From NCBI RefSeq assembly GCF_934668725.1, contig NZ_CAKUOF010000019.1:1-64000 (forward strand): a DNA stretch of 64,000 nucleotides, in the 5' to 3' direction. Both the position numbers and the translations under genes were made by a program. The stretch comes from an uncultured Dysgonomonas sp. (lineage in GTDB: Bacteria > Bacteroidota > Bacteroidia > Bacteroidales > Dysgonomonadaceae). Of this stretch, positions 34,523 through 43,576 are shown piece by piece (positions within the stretch are counted from its first letter, which is position 1; each line of letters begins with the position of its first letter). The notes under the pieces were generated by a model. The model was given only the letters and a program-made list of their open reading frames with translations, was not told the origin of the DNA and made no database searches.

Positions 34523-35110
34523 TTACCTTACCTGAAATAAATATCCGAAGGTCATACATGAGTTGTAATAGTTGCCTCTTCTGTCATCCCAGGCTTTGAT
34601 CATTCCATATTGAAAAGAGTAGCCTAGATATAGACCATACACAATAACACTGAATCCTACTTGCGGACCCACATCAAATCTCTTCTGGTGGTCAAATACA
34701 TCAGGTCTGGTTCTTTCACCGGTAGTGGGGTCATCTACCCAATACCCTCCGTGCAGACCATATTTCATAAAAGGACCGAAATCTAATCCGAAACTGATTT
34801 CGTCATCTCCAAAACGGCGCGATAGAATAAGAGGAACTTCCAGATTATAAGTGTATGCTGAATAAGCTGGCTTAAATTTATTTATCGATTTACTACCTGC
34901 AAGGTTGTATAAAATGGCAGGCTGAAAATACCAATAATCTGATAGGTGGGTGCTATACATAGCTCCTACACTAAATCCGGGTCTACTTTTTGCGCTTCCA
35001 GTACTCAATGAAGATATATTGAAACTACCTCTAAAGCCCAGATAAGATTGGGAATTAGCACTTCCGTATGTTAAAACGGACAGAAGAATAATTATTAGTG
35101 TCTTTTTCAT
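34523..35110 (-). CDS. Outer-membrane beta-barrel protein (PorT-like)
   Basis: The 195-residue product has a signal peptide (MKKTLIIILLSVLTYGSANSQ) followed by alternating strands such as YLGFRGSFNISSL, FSVGAMYSTHLSDYWYFQPAILYN, LEVPLILSRRFG, FDVGPQVGFSVIVYGLYLGYSFQYG and a terminal CMTFGYLFQVR. This fits the eight-stranded outer-membrane barrel domain common in Bacteroidota. A TATTTTTG -7 box lies in its upstream region. Function beyond a barrel is unknown. Confidence 0.85.
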   Translation of the reverse strand: MKKTLIIILLSVLTYGSANSQSYLGFRGSFNISSLSTGSAKSRPGFSVGAMYSTHLSDYWYFQPAILYNLAGSKSINKFKPAYSAYTYNLEVPLILSRRFGDDEISFGLDFGPFMKYGLHGGYWVDDPTTGERTRPDVFDHQKRFDVGPQVGFSVIVYGLYLGYSFQYGMIKAWDDRRGNYYNSCMTFGYLFQVR

Positions 35111-35208
35111 GCCTTTATATAATTTCTAAAACTACAAAAATAGTCAAAATAGAATGATTGAAGAGTGAAATGCTATTAAATATTTTTCTTTCTTAACTAT
35201 TTATGCAT

Positions 35209-35242
35209 AAAAAGGGAGGCACTCTATGATGTCTCCCTTTTT
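35209..35242 (-). terminator. Terminator of pfkA
   Basis: AAAAAGGGAGaC and GcCTCCCTTTTT pair on the minus strand with a T-run, 33 bases after the pfkA stop. Confidence 0.8.
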
Positions 35243-35274
35243 ATAATATTATAAGAATCTATTTAGAAAGTTTC

Positions 35275-36255
35275 TTAAATAGATAGTATTTTCAGAGTGT
35301 TCACCAGGTTTTCATTTACTGGCTTATTCTTTTTGATTGCTTTCGAGAAAGGTACATATACTATCTGATCGTTTTGCATACCTATCATAACATTACGTTG
35401 ATCGTCCAGTAAAGCGTCGATAGCTGCTGCCCCCATGCGGCTGGCGAGTATACGGTCATTTGCTGTTGGAGAACCTCCCCGTTGAACGTGCCCTAAGATA
35501 GTTACACGTACATCATATTGAGGATATTCTTTTTTTACACGTTCAGACATTGCAATAGCTCCTCCTGTAATATCTCCTTCAGTAACAAGCACAAGACTAC
35601 TGTTTTTACTTTTTCTGAATCCGTTTGATATTAACTCTCCCAATTGGTCGGTTTCAAACATTCTTTCGGGTATGATAGCTGCCTCTGCTCCTGTAGCAAT
35701 AGCCCCGTTAAGAGCCAAGTAACCGCATTCGCGTCCCATCACTTCGATGAAGAACAAACGTTCGTGCGAACTGGCTGTGTCTCTGATTTTATCGACAGCA
35801 TCCATTATGGTATTCAGTGCGGTATCGTAGCCGATAGTTGTATCGGTTCCATTGAGGTCATTGTCTATTGTACCGGGTAAGCCTACGATAGGGATATTAT
35901 GCTCCTGAGCTAAAATGCGTGCACCTGTCAGAGAACCGTCTCCACCGATAACTACCAAGGCATCTATTCCTTCGCGTTGCATTGCTTCGTATGCTATCTG
36001 GCGTCCTTCTACCGTCATAAACTCTTTACAGCGAGCCGTTTTCAGGATTGTACCACCTTGTTGGATTATGTTACTGACACTGTTGGTCTTGAAAGGGATA
36101 ATCTCATCAAAAATGAGACCTCTGTATCCTCTCATAATACCTTTAACCTCAATGTTATTGTATATAGCAGCACGAGTAACAGCACGGATTGCTGCATTCA
36201 TTCCAGGGGCATCGCCTCCCGAGGTCAAAACACCAATACATTTAATATTTGCCAT
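35275..36255 (-). CDS. pfkA: ATP-dependent 6-phosphofructokinase
   Basis: The 326-residue product has LTSGGDAPGMNAAIRA (ATP loop), VVIGGDGSLTGA with Gly105 of the ATP-type GGDGS, the catalytic PGTIDNDLNGTD (residues 127-138, Asp as base), FIEVMGRECGYLA and GHVQRGGSPTANDR. Length fits bacterial group I PfkA. It commits fructose 6-phosphate to glycolysis. It is 107 bases downstream of ispH on the same strand. Confidence 0.96.
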   Translation of the reverse strand: MANIKCIGVLTSGGDAPGMNAAIRAVTRAAIYNNIEVKGIMRGYRGLIFDEIIPFKTNSVSNIIQQGGTILKTARCKEFMTVEGRQIAYEAMQREGIDALVVIGGDGSLTGARILAQEHNIPIVGLPGTIDNDLNGTDTTIGYDTALNTIMDAVDKIRDTASSHERLFFIEVMGRECGYLALNGAIATGAEAAIIPERMFETDQLGELISNGFRKSKNSSLVLVTEGDITGGAIAMSERVKKEYPQYDVRVTILGHVQRGGSPTANDRILASRMGAAAIDALLDDQRNVMIGMQNDQIVYVPFSKAIKKNKPVNENLVNTLKILSI

Positions 36256-36362
36256 AATTCTTTAAAGACTATATCATTTTAAATAGTAAGCATTCAGCAT
36301 TATTTAGTTATAACTGAGGTCGTACTGTATCGGCAAAAGCAATAAACCGGTTTCAACCTAAG

Positions 36363-37244
36363 TTATTCTACTAAATGTGATGAAATTTCGTCGATTTTCT
36401 TTTCAACTTCTTCCATTTGCCATTTTGGGGTCGAAGTGGCTCCACATACCCCGATGGAAACTCCTTTTTTGATAACCGCCGGATCAATTTCGTCAGGCGA
36501 AGATACGAAATAAGAATTTGGATTGTATTTTTTACACTCAGAAAAAAGCACTTTTCCGTTAGAACTTTTTTGTCCAGCTACGAAAAATATGATATCGTGC
36601 TTAGTGGCAAACTCTTTGATGTTGGGTATTCGATTCGAAACTTGTCTGCATATAGTGTCTACATATTCGAATTGTGCCCCGTTTTGCATTCTCGACTCAA
36701 TAATGTCAATAACTTCCCTGAATCCATCAAGCGGTTTAGTGGTTTGAGAGAATAAGCAAATATTTCTAGAAAAGTCTAATTTATCCAGTTCTTCCTTTTT
36801 CTCGATGACGATGGCTCGAGCGTCGGTTTGTCCCATTAATCCGTTTACCTCGGCATGGCCTTTTTCTCCATAAATAACAATTTGTGTATCGTTATCTATT
36901 TCGTTGTTGTGCTTATCTTTTATTCGTCTTTGCAAACGAAGCACTACAGGACATGAGGCATCAATAATTTCGATATTGTTCTTCTTTGCTATCTCGTAAG
37001 TGCTGGGTGGTTCGCCATGTGCACGAAGCAGCACCCTTGCGTTTTTTAATTCGGCAAACTGTTCGTGGTTGATGGTTTTTAAACCTAGTTTTTCGAGGCG
37101 CTCAACTTCCAGATTGTTATGTACAATATCGCCCAAACAGTACAATGTACCGCCTTTGTCCAACTCTTCTTCGGCTTTCTTTATAGCATTTACTACACCA
37201 AAGCAGAAGCCCGATTTTGAATCTATTTCTATTGTATTTTTCAT
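36363..37244 (-). CDS. ispH: 4-hydroxy-3-methylbut-2-enyl diphosphate reductase
   Basis: The 293-residue product has the three iron-sulfur cysteines at Cys14 (SGFCFGV), Cys98 (DASCPVV) and Cys199 (DTICRQV), with the AHGEPP and QTTKP motifs of the active site. It makes IPP and DMAPP as the last step of the non-mevalonate isoprenoid pathway. Its ATG overlaps the cmk stop by four bases (ATGA), so the two are translationally coupled; the cmk-ispH pairing recurs in Bacteroidales. Confidence 0.96.
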   Translation of the reverse strand: MKNTIEIDSKSGFCFGVVNAIKKAEEELDKGGTLYCLGDIVHNNLEVERLEKLGLKTINHEQFAELKNARVLLRAHGEPPSTYEIAKKNNIEIIDASCPVVLRLQRRIKDKHNNEIDNDTQIVIYGEKGHAEVNGLMGQTDARAIVIEKKEELDKLDFSRNICLFSQTTKPLDGFREVIDIIESRMQNGAQFEYVDTICRQVSNRIPNIKEFATKHDIIFFVAGQKSSNGKVLFSECKKYNPNSYFVSSPDEIDPAVIKKGVSIGVCGATSTPKWQMEEVEKKIDEISSHLVE

Positions 37245-37933
37245 TGTGATGTGATATGATTGAATTTATCAAGGAGCCATTGCATTTGTTGCTCCTTGGT
37301 TAGTGTTGAATTGTCGAGCACCAAAGCATCTTCGGCTTGCGTCAAAGGACTTTCGTCTCGGTGCTGGTCAATATAATCTCTTTGTTTTATATTCTCTAAA
37401 ACGTCATTAAACGTTGTTTTAGTATCTCCTTTAGCATGCAGCTCATCCAAACGGCGTTGTGCTCTTATGTCGGGACTTGCTGTAACGAAAAACTTAAGTT
37501 CGGCTTCGGGAAATACAACTGTTCCTATATCCCTTCCATCCATTACTATGCCTTTCGCTTTACCCATTTCTTGTTGTTGATGTACCATAGCTTTACGAAT
37601 AAAGCCTACTGCACTTACGTAACTAACTTTATTGGAAACTTCCATTGTGCGGATTTCCTTTTCTACATTTGTTCCGTTGAGGTATGTTTCGGGAAGTCCT
37701 GTTTGCTTATTTAATTTGAAACTTATATGTATATCTTTGATTTGCTGACTTAATTTTTCTACATTTAACTGATCCCCGTCGAATAGATTATTTTGAATGC
37801 AATACAGGGTAATGGCTCTGTACATAGCTCCGCTGTCAATGTATATGTATCCAATTTGTTTGGCTAAATCCTTAGCCATTGTACTCTTTCCACATGACGA
37901 AAACCCGTCAATTGCAATTGTAATCATTTTCAT
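37241..37933 (-). CDS. cmk: Cytidylate kinase
   Basis: The 230-residue product starts MKMITIAIDGFSSCGKSTMAK with the P-loop at residues 10-18, then YIYIDSGAMYRAIT, the CMP-binding VMDGRDIGTVVFPEA, and RRLDELHAKG. It phosphorylates CMP and dCMP. ispH overlaps its end by four bases, and porQ ends 92 bases upstream on the same strand, so porQ-cmk-ispH may be one transcript. Confidence 0.95.
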   Translation of the reverse strand: MKMITIAIDGFSSCGKSTMAKDLAKQIGYIYIDSGAMYRAITLYCIQNNLFDGDQLNVEKLSQQIKDIHISFKLNKQTGLPETYLNGTNVEKEIRTMEVSNKVSYVSAVGFIRKAMVHQQQEMGKAKGIVMDGRDIGTVVFPEAELKFFVTASPDIRAQRRLDELHAKGDTKTTFNDVLENIKQRDYIDQHRDESPLTQAEDALVLDNSTLTKEQQMQWLLDKFNHITSQ

Positions 37934-38025
37934 ATATGCTATATTTACAACAATAGTGTCTTTAAAATGTTCGTTGATTTGATAACGGGCTCACAAGCCT
38001 TTTTATATTAAATGGATCTGATGCT

Positions 38026-39030
38026 TTAAAACTTAGAGATATCAAAACCTACGCTAAAGTGATATGTGGTAGCTGATGGATGGTATTGAGCAAGTGAAAA
38101 ACCTATGTTGAATTTTTGAATTCGAACTCCTGCTCCGGCATTAAATCCGCCAAATTTATTACCTTCTTTTAAAGCCATATCATAATGAACTTTGGGGTTA
38201 AAACCTATACCTATCCAAAAGTTTTCTGAAGGAATAATATCTACCCCTAATATGGTGTGCTTGAATGCCGTTTTTAGAAAGCCATCGCCACTGGTATCTA
38301 TACCATTTGCCTCATTTATGTTTGCAAAACTCCATTGAGTAAGATATACTGCCGTAAGTGAAAAGCGTATAGGTGCACTCCTTAATCTTTTACTTACACC
38401 TAATTGTATATCCCAAGGCAGGCCGACTCGTTTATCATTATAGGACGATATCTGGCTTCCCATATTTTTAAGAACCAGTCCGGCAGAAAATTCCTGATCT
38501 TCATTGTAATAACTTAATCCAACATCAAATCCTATTGCCGTAGATGAATAGTCTTCATACGAAGAGGTTATAAATTTGGCAGTAACACCTCCTCTTAACC
38601 TGCTTGTAAGCATGTGGCTGTATATACCGTTTACAACAATATCTTTAGCAGAGAAATTTCCAATAATTTCGTTTTCAGAGGTAGTCTTTTTGAAGTCTCC
38701 GTAGTCAATATAATTTACACCTACGGCAAACGAATTATTGTCGCGGATAGATTTTCCGAAGATAGCACTTCCTACTTTTATATCGGATATATAAGACAGA
38801 AAGTTGACATTGGCATTCATATTCATCTCACGCCCCAAAGCGGCCGGATTGAGGAATACGAGAGAAATATCGTTCTCGATAACCGAAACATTGCTTCCTC
38901 CCAATGCATTGGCACGAACCGAGGAAGGCAGTTCCAGAAATCGAAATACCTTTTCACCTTCTTGGGCAGAAGCATGAAAGAGGGTTATTGTACAAATAAT
39001 ACTTGCTATGCAAGCTCTTATTTTGTTCAT
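38026..39030 (-). CDS. porQ: Type IX secretion system protein PorQ
   Basis: The 334-residue product has a signal peptide (MNKIRACIASIICTITLFHASAQ) and a PorQ/PorV-like barrel start: FRFLELPSSVRANALGGSNVSV ... DISLVFLNPAALGREM. Strand-rich repeats and a C-terminus YHFSVGFDISKF follow. PorQ is an outer-membrane part of the Por machinery that exports proteins with C-terminal sorting domains, such as the one at 14812-15228. Position next to cmk is consistent with other Bacteroidales. The leader carries a small hairpin at 39044. Confidence 0.88.
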   Translation of the reverse strand: MNKIRACIASIICTITLFHASAQEGEKVFRFLELPSSVRANALGGSNVSVIENDISLVFLNPAALGREMNMNANVNFLSYISDIKVGSAIFGKSIRDNNSFAVGVNYIDYGDFKKTTSENEIIGNFSAKDIVVNGIYSHMLTSRLRGGVTAKFITSSYEDYSSTAIGFDVGLSYYNEDQEFSAGLVLKNMGSQISSYNDKRVGLPWDIQLGVSKRLRSAPIRFSLTAVYLTQWSFANINEANGIDTSGDGFLKTAFKHTILGVDIIPSENFWIGIGFNPKVHYDMALKEGNKFGGFNAGAGVRIQKFNIGFSLAQYHPSATTYHFSVGFDISKF

Positions 39031-39043
39031 GAACTATTGAGCT

Positions 39044-39058
39044 AAGATCGTAGATCTT
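39044..39058 (-). repeat. Short hairpin in the porQ leader
   Basis: AAGATC-GTA-GATCTT, perfect 6-bp stem, 14 bases before the porQ start. Same core as the repeat at 25574-25586. Confidence 0.45.
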
Positions 39059-39137
39059 TTTATTGTCCGGTCAAATACCCCTGATTATGGGTAATAACTT
39101 TGGAGGACTATATTAATTCTAACTTTAACTAAAATAG

Positions 39138-39154
39138 TAAGGCTTTAGGCCTTA
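39138..39154. repeat. Short perfect inverted repeat upstream of porQ
   Basis: TAAGGC-TTTAG-GCCTTA. It shares GGCTTTAGGCCTTA with the obg leader hairpin at 26409-26424. Confidence 0.45.
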
Positions 39155-39242
39155 CATTGAATTTTACAAAGATAATTTTATTCTTTTGATTATGTAGCTC
39201 CTTTTTATGTTAATGAATTTTTTACTGCTCTGATATAAAATG

Positions 39243-39275
39243 AAAAGCAGGATTAGTCTTTTTACTTCCTGCTTA
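39243..39275 (-). terminator. Terminator of the 39295-39759 gene
   Basis: On the minus strand AAGCAGGA and TCCTGCTT pair around a 17-base loop and end TTTTCATTTT, 20 bases after the stop. Confidence 0.7.
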
Positions 39276-39294
39276 CTCTTTGTTATTATTCAGC

Positions 39295-39759
39295 CTACTC
39301 TATATTGTCTTCTTCCTGATGGCGTAAATTGATCATCGTACGAATAAGCCCAACCGTAGTAAAATAAATACCATTTTCGATTAATTCTATGTCTTCGAAA
39401 GTTGCCGAATATGTCCCAGTTGAGACAGTAGCTGTCGGTTCTTCATCCTCGCTTTCGAGCATCTGAGAACAAATGTCTTTTTCCATAATGAGAACTTCTT
39501 TCAGATAAGTATCAATGAGTCCTTTTAAATCATTCACTGTATATATCTCTGCAATCTGGAGGTCGTCATATAACTCCTCAATATCTTGCAGATTATCGGG
39601 GTTTCTGTTTTCGGTAGGAAGTTTTTCTAATAATATATTTCTTAGTTTATCGGTATCAAGTGTAGCTGCTTCTTGTGAAAAAACCGGACATATGATACCA
39701 CAAAAGAATATAATTGAGGTTAGTATTCTTAATTTATAAACAGGATTGATTCTGTGCAT
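39295..39759 (-). CDS. Secreted acidic protein of unknown function
   Basis: The 154-residue product has a signal peptide (MHRINPVYKLRILTSIIFFCGIICPVFSQ) and an acidic, helical mature part (LRNILLEKLPTENRNPDNLQDIEELYDDLQIAEIY, LESEDEEPTATVST, NLRHQEEDNIE). I do not recognise a family. It stands alone, divergent from the LolC-type permease gene, with its own terminator. Probably periplasmic. Confidence 0.65.
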   Translation of the reverse strand: MHRINPVYKLRILTSIIFFCGIICPVFSQEAATLDTDKLRNILLEKLPTENRNPDNLQDIEELYDDLQIAEIYTVNDLKGLIDTYLKEVLIMEKDICSQMLESEDEEPTATVSTGTYSATFEDIELIENGIYFTTVGLIRTMINLRHQEEDNIE

Positions 39760-40063
39760 GTTGAGTATAAATAATTTTATTATCAGTTATTTTGAATATA
39801 GATGAAAAAATGATTGTTAATTCCATATTTACCATTTCCTTTTTGCGATAATTTTACAGTAGGGGTATTAATCATTTATTTGTACCTCATAACTAGAGAG
39901 TATTTGTAGCCCTTATAATCTGTATTCGCTTCGTTGAACCCTTTTATTTGCCAAAGATATAAATAGTTCAGCAAACTAACTTGGCAAAATATGTAAAAGG
40001 GCTGAATCCTTAAAAGATAATTTTATACCTTTGTTTCAGTACAAATTTATTCAATCCTATATT

Positions 40064-41308
40064 TTGAACTTAGAATTATTTATAGCCCGAAAAATATATT
40101 TCGGAGGAGGTATAAAGCAAAAAGTATCCTCTCCGGCTATAAAAATAGCAGTTGCCGGTATTGCACTCGGGTTGGCTGCTATGGTGCTGTCGGTTTGTAT
40201 TGTAGTTGGTTTTAAAAAAGAAATACGTGACAAGGTAATCGGTTTTGGCTCACATATTCAGATAACCAACTTCGGAAATAATATGTCGTATGATGTTAAT
40301 CCCATTCGTATGACGGATAGTCTTGCCGTAGCGTTGGAGAATAACTCGGAGATAAAACATATTGAGGTTTTTGCAACAATACCGGGTATAATAAAAACAG
40401 ATACTGAATTTCAGGGAGTAATGCTAAAAGGTGTAGGAGCCGATTATGACTGGACTTTCTTTAAACAAAATATGCTCAAAGGCGATATTCTTCACAAATC
40501 GGATACTTCGACTGTAAATCAAGCTATCATATCGAAATATATTGCCGACAGGTTAGAGTTGAAGTTAGGTGATAGTTTTATAACTTATTTTATACAAGAC
40601 CCGATTAAAGCTCGAAAATTTGAAATTACAGGCATCTACAGCACTAACTTTGAAGATTATGATAAGCTTTTTATCGTCACTGATATTAATATGGTGCAAC
40701 GATTGAATGGTTGGTCTAAAGATCAGGTAAGTGGCATTGAGTTGACGCTTAAAGATTATGACCGTCTGGCAGAGGTGAAAAATGATCTGTTCTACCAGAT
40801 GGCGGGTTCGCACGATGGAGACGGTCAAGCCTTATATACCCGTTCAATTGAAGAAATGAACCCTATGATTTTCAGTTGGCTCAGCCTTTTGGACATGAAT
40901 GTCTGGGTGATAATTATATTGATGTTGGCTGTATCGGGCTTTACCATGATCTCAGGCCTATTGATTATTATTCTGGAGCGTACCAATATGATTGGTATAT
41001 TGAAGGCATTGGGTGCCCGTAATTTCAGAATACGGAAAGTGTTTTTATATATATCGTCGTTTCTTATTCTCAAAGGGATGCTTTGGGGAAATGTTATAGC
41101 TCTGGGTATTTGTGTATTACAAAAGATGTTCGGAATTATCAAACTTGATCCGGCAACATATTATGTATCTGAGATGCCGGTTGACATAAATCCATTGTAT
41201 ATTATTTTAATTAATATAGGGGCATTGCTTATTTCTTTGGCAATGATGATAGGACCTTCTTATCTTATAGCGAGAATATCCCCTGCTAAGTCGATTAAAT
41301 TTGAATAA
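40064..41308 (+). CDS. ABC transporter permease, LolC/E-FtsX type
   Basis: The 414-residue product most likely starts at the TTG at 40064 (LNLELFIARKIYFGGG), since homologues begin with this motif and no ATG is available; an upstream TTG at 40031 lies inside a TACCTTTG -7 box (40026-40033). It has four membrane segments: one near residues 27-50 (IKIAVAGIALGLAAMVLSVCIVVGF), a large periplasmic MacB-like domain, and three near the end (VWVIIILMLAVSGFTMISGLLIII and after). This is the layout of lipoprotein-releasing permeases. No ATPase gene adjoins. Confidence 0.85.
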   Translation: MNLELFIARKIYFGGGIKQKVSSPAIKIAVAGIALGLAAMVLSVCIVVGFKKEIRDKVIGFGSHIQITNFGNNMSYDVNPIRMTDSLAVALENNSEIKHIEVFATIPGIIKTDTEFQGVMLKGVGADYDWTFFKQNMLKGDILHKSDTSTVNQAIISKYIADRLELKLGDSFITYFIQDPIKARKFEITGIYSTNFEDYDKLFIVTDINMVQRLNGWSKDQVSGIELTLKDYDRLAEVKNDLFYQMAGSHDGDGQALYTRSIEEMNPMIFSWLSLLDMNVWVIIILMLAVSGFTMISGLLIIILERTNMIGILKALGARNFRIRKVFLYISSFLILKGMLWGNVIALGICVLQKMFGIIKLDPATYYVSEMPVDINPLYIILINIGALLISLAMMIGPSYLIARISPAKSIKFE

Positions 41309-41356
41309 AAAAATAAATTGTTATTTTTGAACACAAATACTTAAAAAATAGTTCTT

Positions 41357-41827
41357 ATGAAAAAATTATTGAAGATTAGTTTATTGTTAGTAATTGCGCT
41401 TTTTACTTTTAATGCGTGTACTGAGGATGACGATTCCGAAGATTTTATTGTAGATTATGAGTCTTTACCAACTGTCAGTAAAACATTTGTATCGACTCAC
41501 TTCCCCGGAACAACGGTAAGTTTAGCCAAAGAACGTTATGTTGCCGAAACTGATGGTACTTATTACATGGTTTATTTAAATGGTGGCTATGAGATTGATT
41601 TTAAGAAGGCTGGAGATTGGGTGAGCGTAGAACATGCTACGAATGCTTTGCCCCAATCGGTAGTAAAATTGCTTCCCGATATAACTCAGAAATTCATATC
41701 GGATAATTATGCAAGTTCTATTGTTATTGAAATAGACAGATTGATTTCTGGAGGGTATGAAGTTGATCTAAATAACGATATTGATTTAATTTTCGATTCG
41801 AACGGCAATTTTATAAGTAAGAAATAA
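41357..41827 (+). CDS. PepSY-like (DUF2874) lipoprotein
   Basis: The 156-residue product starts MKKLLKISLLLVIALFTFNACTEDDDSEDF, a lipoprotein signal with Cys followed by acidic residues, favouring outer-membrane placement. Two PepSY-like repeats follow (LPTVSKTFVSTHFPGTTVSLAK ... YYMVYLNGGYEIDF; LLPDITQKFISDNYASSIVIEIDR ... GYEVDL) and it ends DLIFDSNGNFISKK. It lies 48 bases after the permease gene and may share its transcript. Role unknown. Confidence 0.82.
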   Translation: MKKLLKISLLLVIALFTFNACTEDDDSEDFIVDYESLPTVSKTFVSTHFPGTTVSLAKERYVAETDGTYYMVYLNGGYEIDFKKAGDWVSVEHATNALPQSVVKLLPDITQKFISDNYASSIVIEIDRLISGGYEVDLNNDIDLIFDSNGNFISKK

Positions 41828-41849
41828 AAAATTACCTATAAAGATATTC

Positions 41850-41888
41850 GAAACTGTTTGTTGTTATTATAGCAAGCAGTTTCTTTTT
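41850..41888 (+). terminator. Rho-independent terminator
   Basis: GAAACTGtTTG and CAAgCAGTTTC-type arms pair with a 12-base loop and T-run, 23 bases after the PepSY-like lipoprotein gene. Confidence 0.75.
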
Positions 41889-41909
41889 TATTTAAAACTA
41901 TATTATAAA

Positions 41910-42890
41910 ATGATATTCTATCCGAATATAGATAATATTCGATTAAAAATGAATAAGGCGGGCTCAGCTAATGAACCCTTCTTGTTTGGTATTAATTACG
42001 AGATGTCGGAAGGCTTTTTTATTTCTAACCCGTTATTCCAGAGCGATATATTGTTTCAGCTGAATAAAGTAGGAAATAAGCCCTCAAATGAACTGGAAAA
42101 GGTCGAAACATTTCTCGATTCGAACCCCATTTCTTATATTGAGTACCAGAATAAATTTAATATAGTATATAAAGGATTAAGACGCGGAGATTCGTTCTTG
42201 ACTAATCTTACGATAAAAACACCGATTGAGACTAATCTTTCGTTGTCCGATATTTTCAGGAGAAGTAAATCTCCTTATCAGTTATATATACCCGGTCGCT
42301 TTGTCTGTTTTTCTCCCGAACGCTTTGTCAGCATAACCGGTGGTAAAATATCATCTAACCCCATGAAAGGTACTATAGATGCACGTTTTGAAAATGCGGA
42401 GCAACTAATTCTCAATGACTTCAAAGAAACTGCTGAACATAATACAATTGTTGACTTGATTCGTAATGATTTGAGTATGGTTGCCTGTAACGTTCATGTA
42501 GAGAGGTTCAGATATATAGACCGTATAAAAAGTAAGGATAAGGAAATATTGCAGGTAAGTTCCGAAATTACAGGAGATTTAGAGGGTGATTATCATTCGC
42601 ATCTCGGAGATATTATCTTTAAACTGCTGCCTGCCGGCTCTATTTCGGGAGCCCCCAAAGCGGCTACTGTAGATCTGATACGTTCGGCAGAAGGGGAGGG
42701 CAGGGGATATTATACCGGTATTTTTGGTTATTATGATGGAACAGACCTTGATTCGGCAGTATTAATCCGTTTTATAGAGCAAGAAGATAAACGAATGTAC
42801 TTTAGAAGCGGAGGTGGAATCACAGCTTACAGTAAATGTGAAGATGAATATCAGGAGGTATTGAATAAAATATATTTTCCATTTGTATGA
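41910..42890 (+). CDS. pabB: Aminodeoxychorismate synthase component I
   Basis: The 326-residue product is the short form of the chorismate-binding family. It shows SPERFVSITGGKISSNPMKGTIDA (with the PIKGT-like motif), ETAEHNTIVDLIRNDLSMV, LQVSSEITGDL, LPAGSISGAPKAATV and YYTGIFGYYDG...SAVLIRF. It would make 4-amino-4-deoxychorismate for folate. Start at 41910 or at the ATG 41949 (MNKAGSANEPFLF) are both possible. It overlaps pabC by four bases. Confidence 0.92.
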   Translation: MIFYPNIDNIRLKMNKAGSANEPFLFGINYEMSEGFFISNPLFQSDILFQLNKVGNKPSNELEKVETFLDSNPISYIEYQNKFNIVYKGLRRGDSFLTNLTIKTPIETNLSLSDIFRRSKSPYQLYIPGRFVCFSPERFVSITGGKISSNPMKGTIDARFENAEQLILNDFKETAEHNTIVDLIRNDLSMVACNVHVERFRYIDRIKSKDKEILQVSSEITGDLEGDYHSHLGDIIFKLLPAGSISGAPKAATVDLIRSAEGEGRGYYTGIFGYYDGTDLDSAVLIRFIEQEDKRMYFRSGGGITAYSKCEDEYQEVLNKIYFPFV

Positions 42891-43492
42891 ATCAGCCCTT
42901 ATTTATAGAAACTATTAAGATAAAGGATGGAGTTTTTTATAATCTACCCTTGCATATTGCTCGCTTAGAAAGAACTGCCATTCACTTCTATGGTGTTTCA
43001 CCATCTTTGAATTTATCAGAAGATATAATTCCCCGGTCATTAAGAAAAGGAATTGTAAAATGTAGAATAACATATTCATCCACGATAGAATCAATTGAAT
43101 TCGAGCCCTATGTTTTTAAGTATTTGTCAAGTCTCACATTGGTTGAGGATAATGATATTGATTATACCTATAAAGCAGTTGACAGAAGCCGCATAAACAC
43201 ACTTTACTCTTGTAGAGGAAAAGGCGATGACATTCTGATTGTAAAGAATGGTCTCGTTACCGATACATCTTATGCAAATGTGGTGTTTGAAAATGCCAAC
43301 GGATTATATACACCTTCCAGCTATCTTCTGGGAGGAACTAAACGCCAGTTTCTTTTGGAAAATGGAATTGTTAAAGAGCTGGTTATTAGTAAGGATGATG
43401 TAATTTCTTTTTCTAAAATTTATTTGGTTAATGCAATGATAGATATCGAGGATGCAGTTTGTGTTTCGGTCTCGACTTTAAAAACATTATAG
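42887..43492 (+). CDS. pabC: Class IV aminotransferase, probable aminodeoxychorismate lyase
   Basis: The 201-residue product starts MNQPLFIETIKIKDGVFYNLPLHIARLERT. It has the Lys of TYKAVDRSRIN at the place expected for the PLP Schiff base, then DDILIVKNGLVTDTSYANVVF and LLGGTKRQFLLENG. It is shorter than E. coli PabC but typical of the Bacteroidota partner of PabB; it would release 4-aminobenzoate and pyruvate. The ATG overlaps the pabB stop (ATGA), supporting joint function. Confidence 0.85.
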   Translation: MNQPLFIETIKIKDGVFYNLPLHIARLERTAIHFYGVSPSLNLSEDIIPRSLRKGIVKCRITYSSTIESIEFEPYVFKYLSSLTLVEDNDIDYTYKAVDRSRINTLYSCRGKGDDILIVKNGLVTDTSYANVVFENANGLYTPSSYLLGGTKRQFLLENGIVKELVISKDDVISFSKIYLVNAMIDIEDAVCVSVSTLKTL

Positions 43493-43576
43493 TCCTGAGG
43501 ATTGTTAATAAGTTTAAATATGTATTATTTACATCGTGACACATTCAACTTTTTCACAAAAATAAATCGCATAGGT

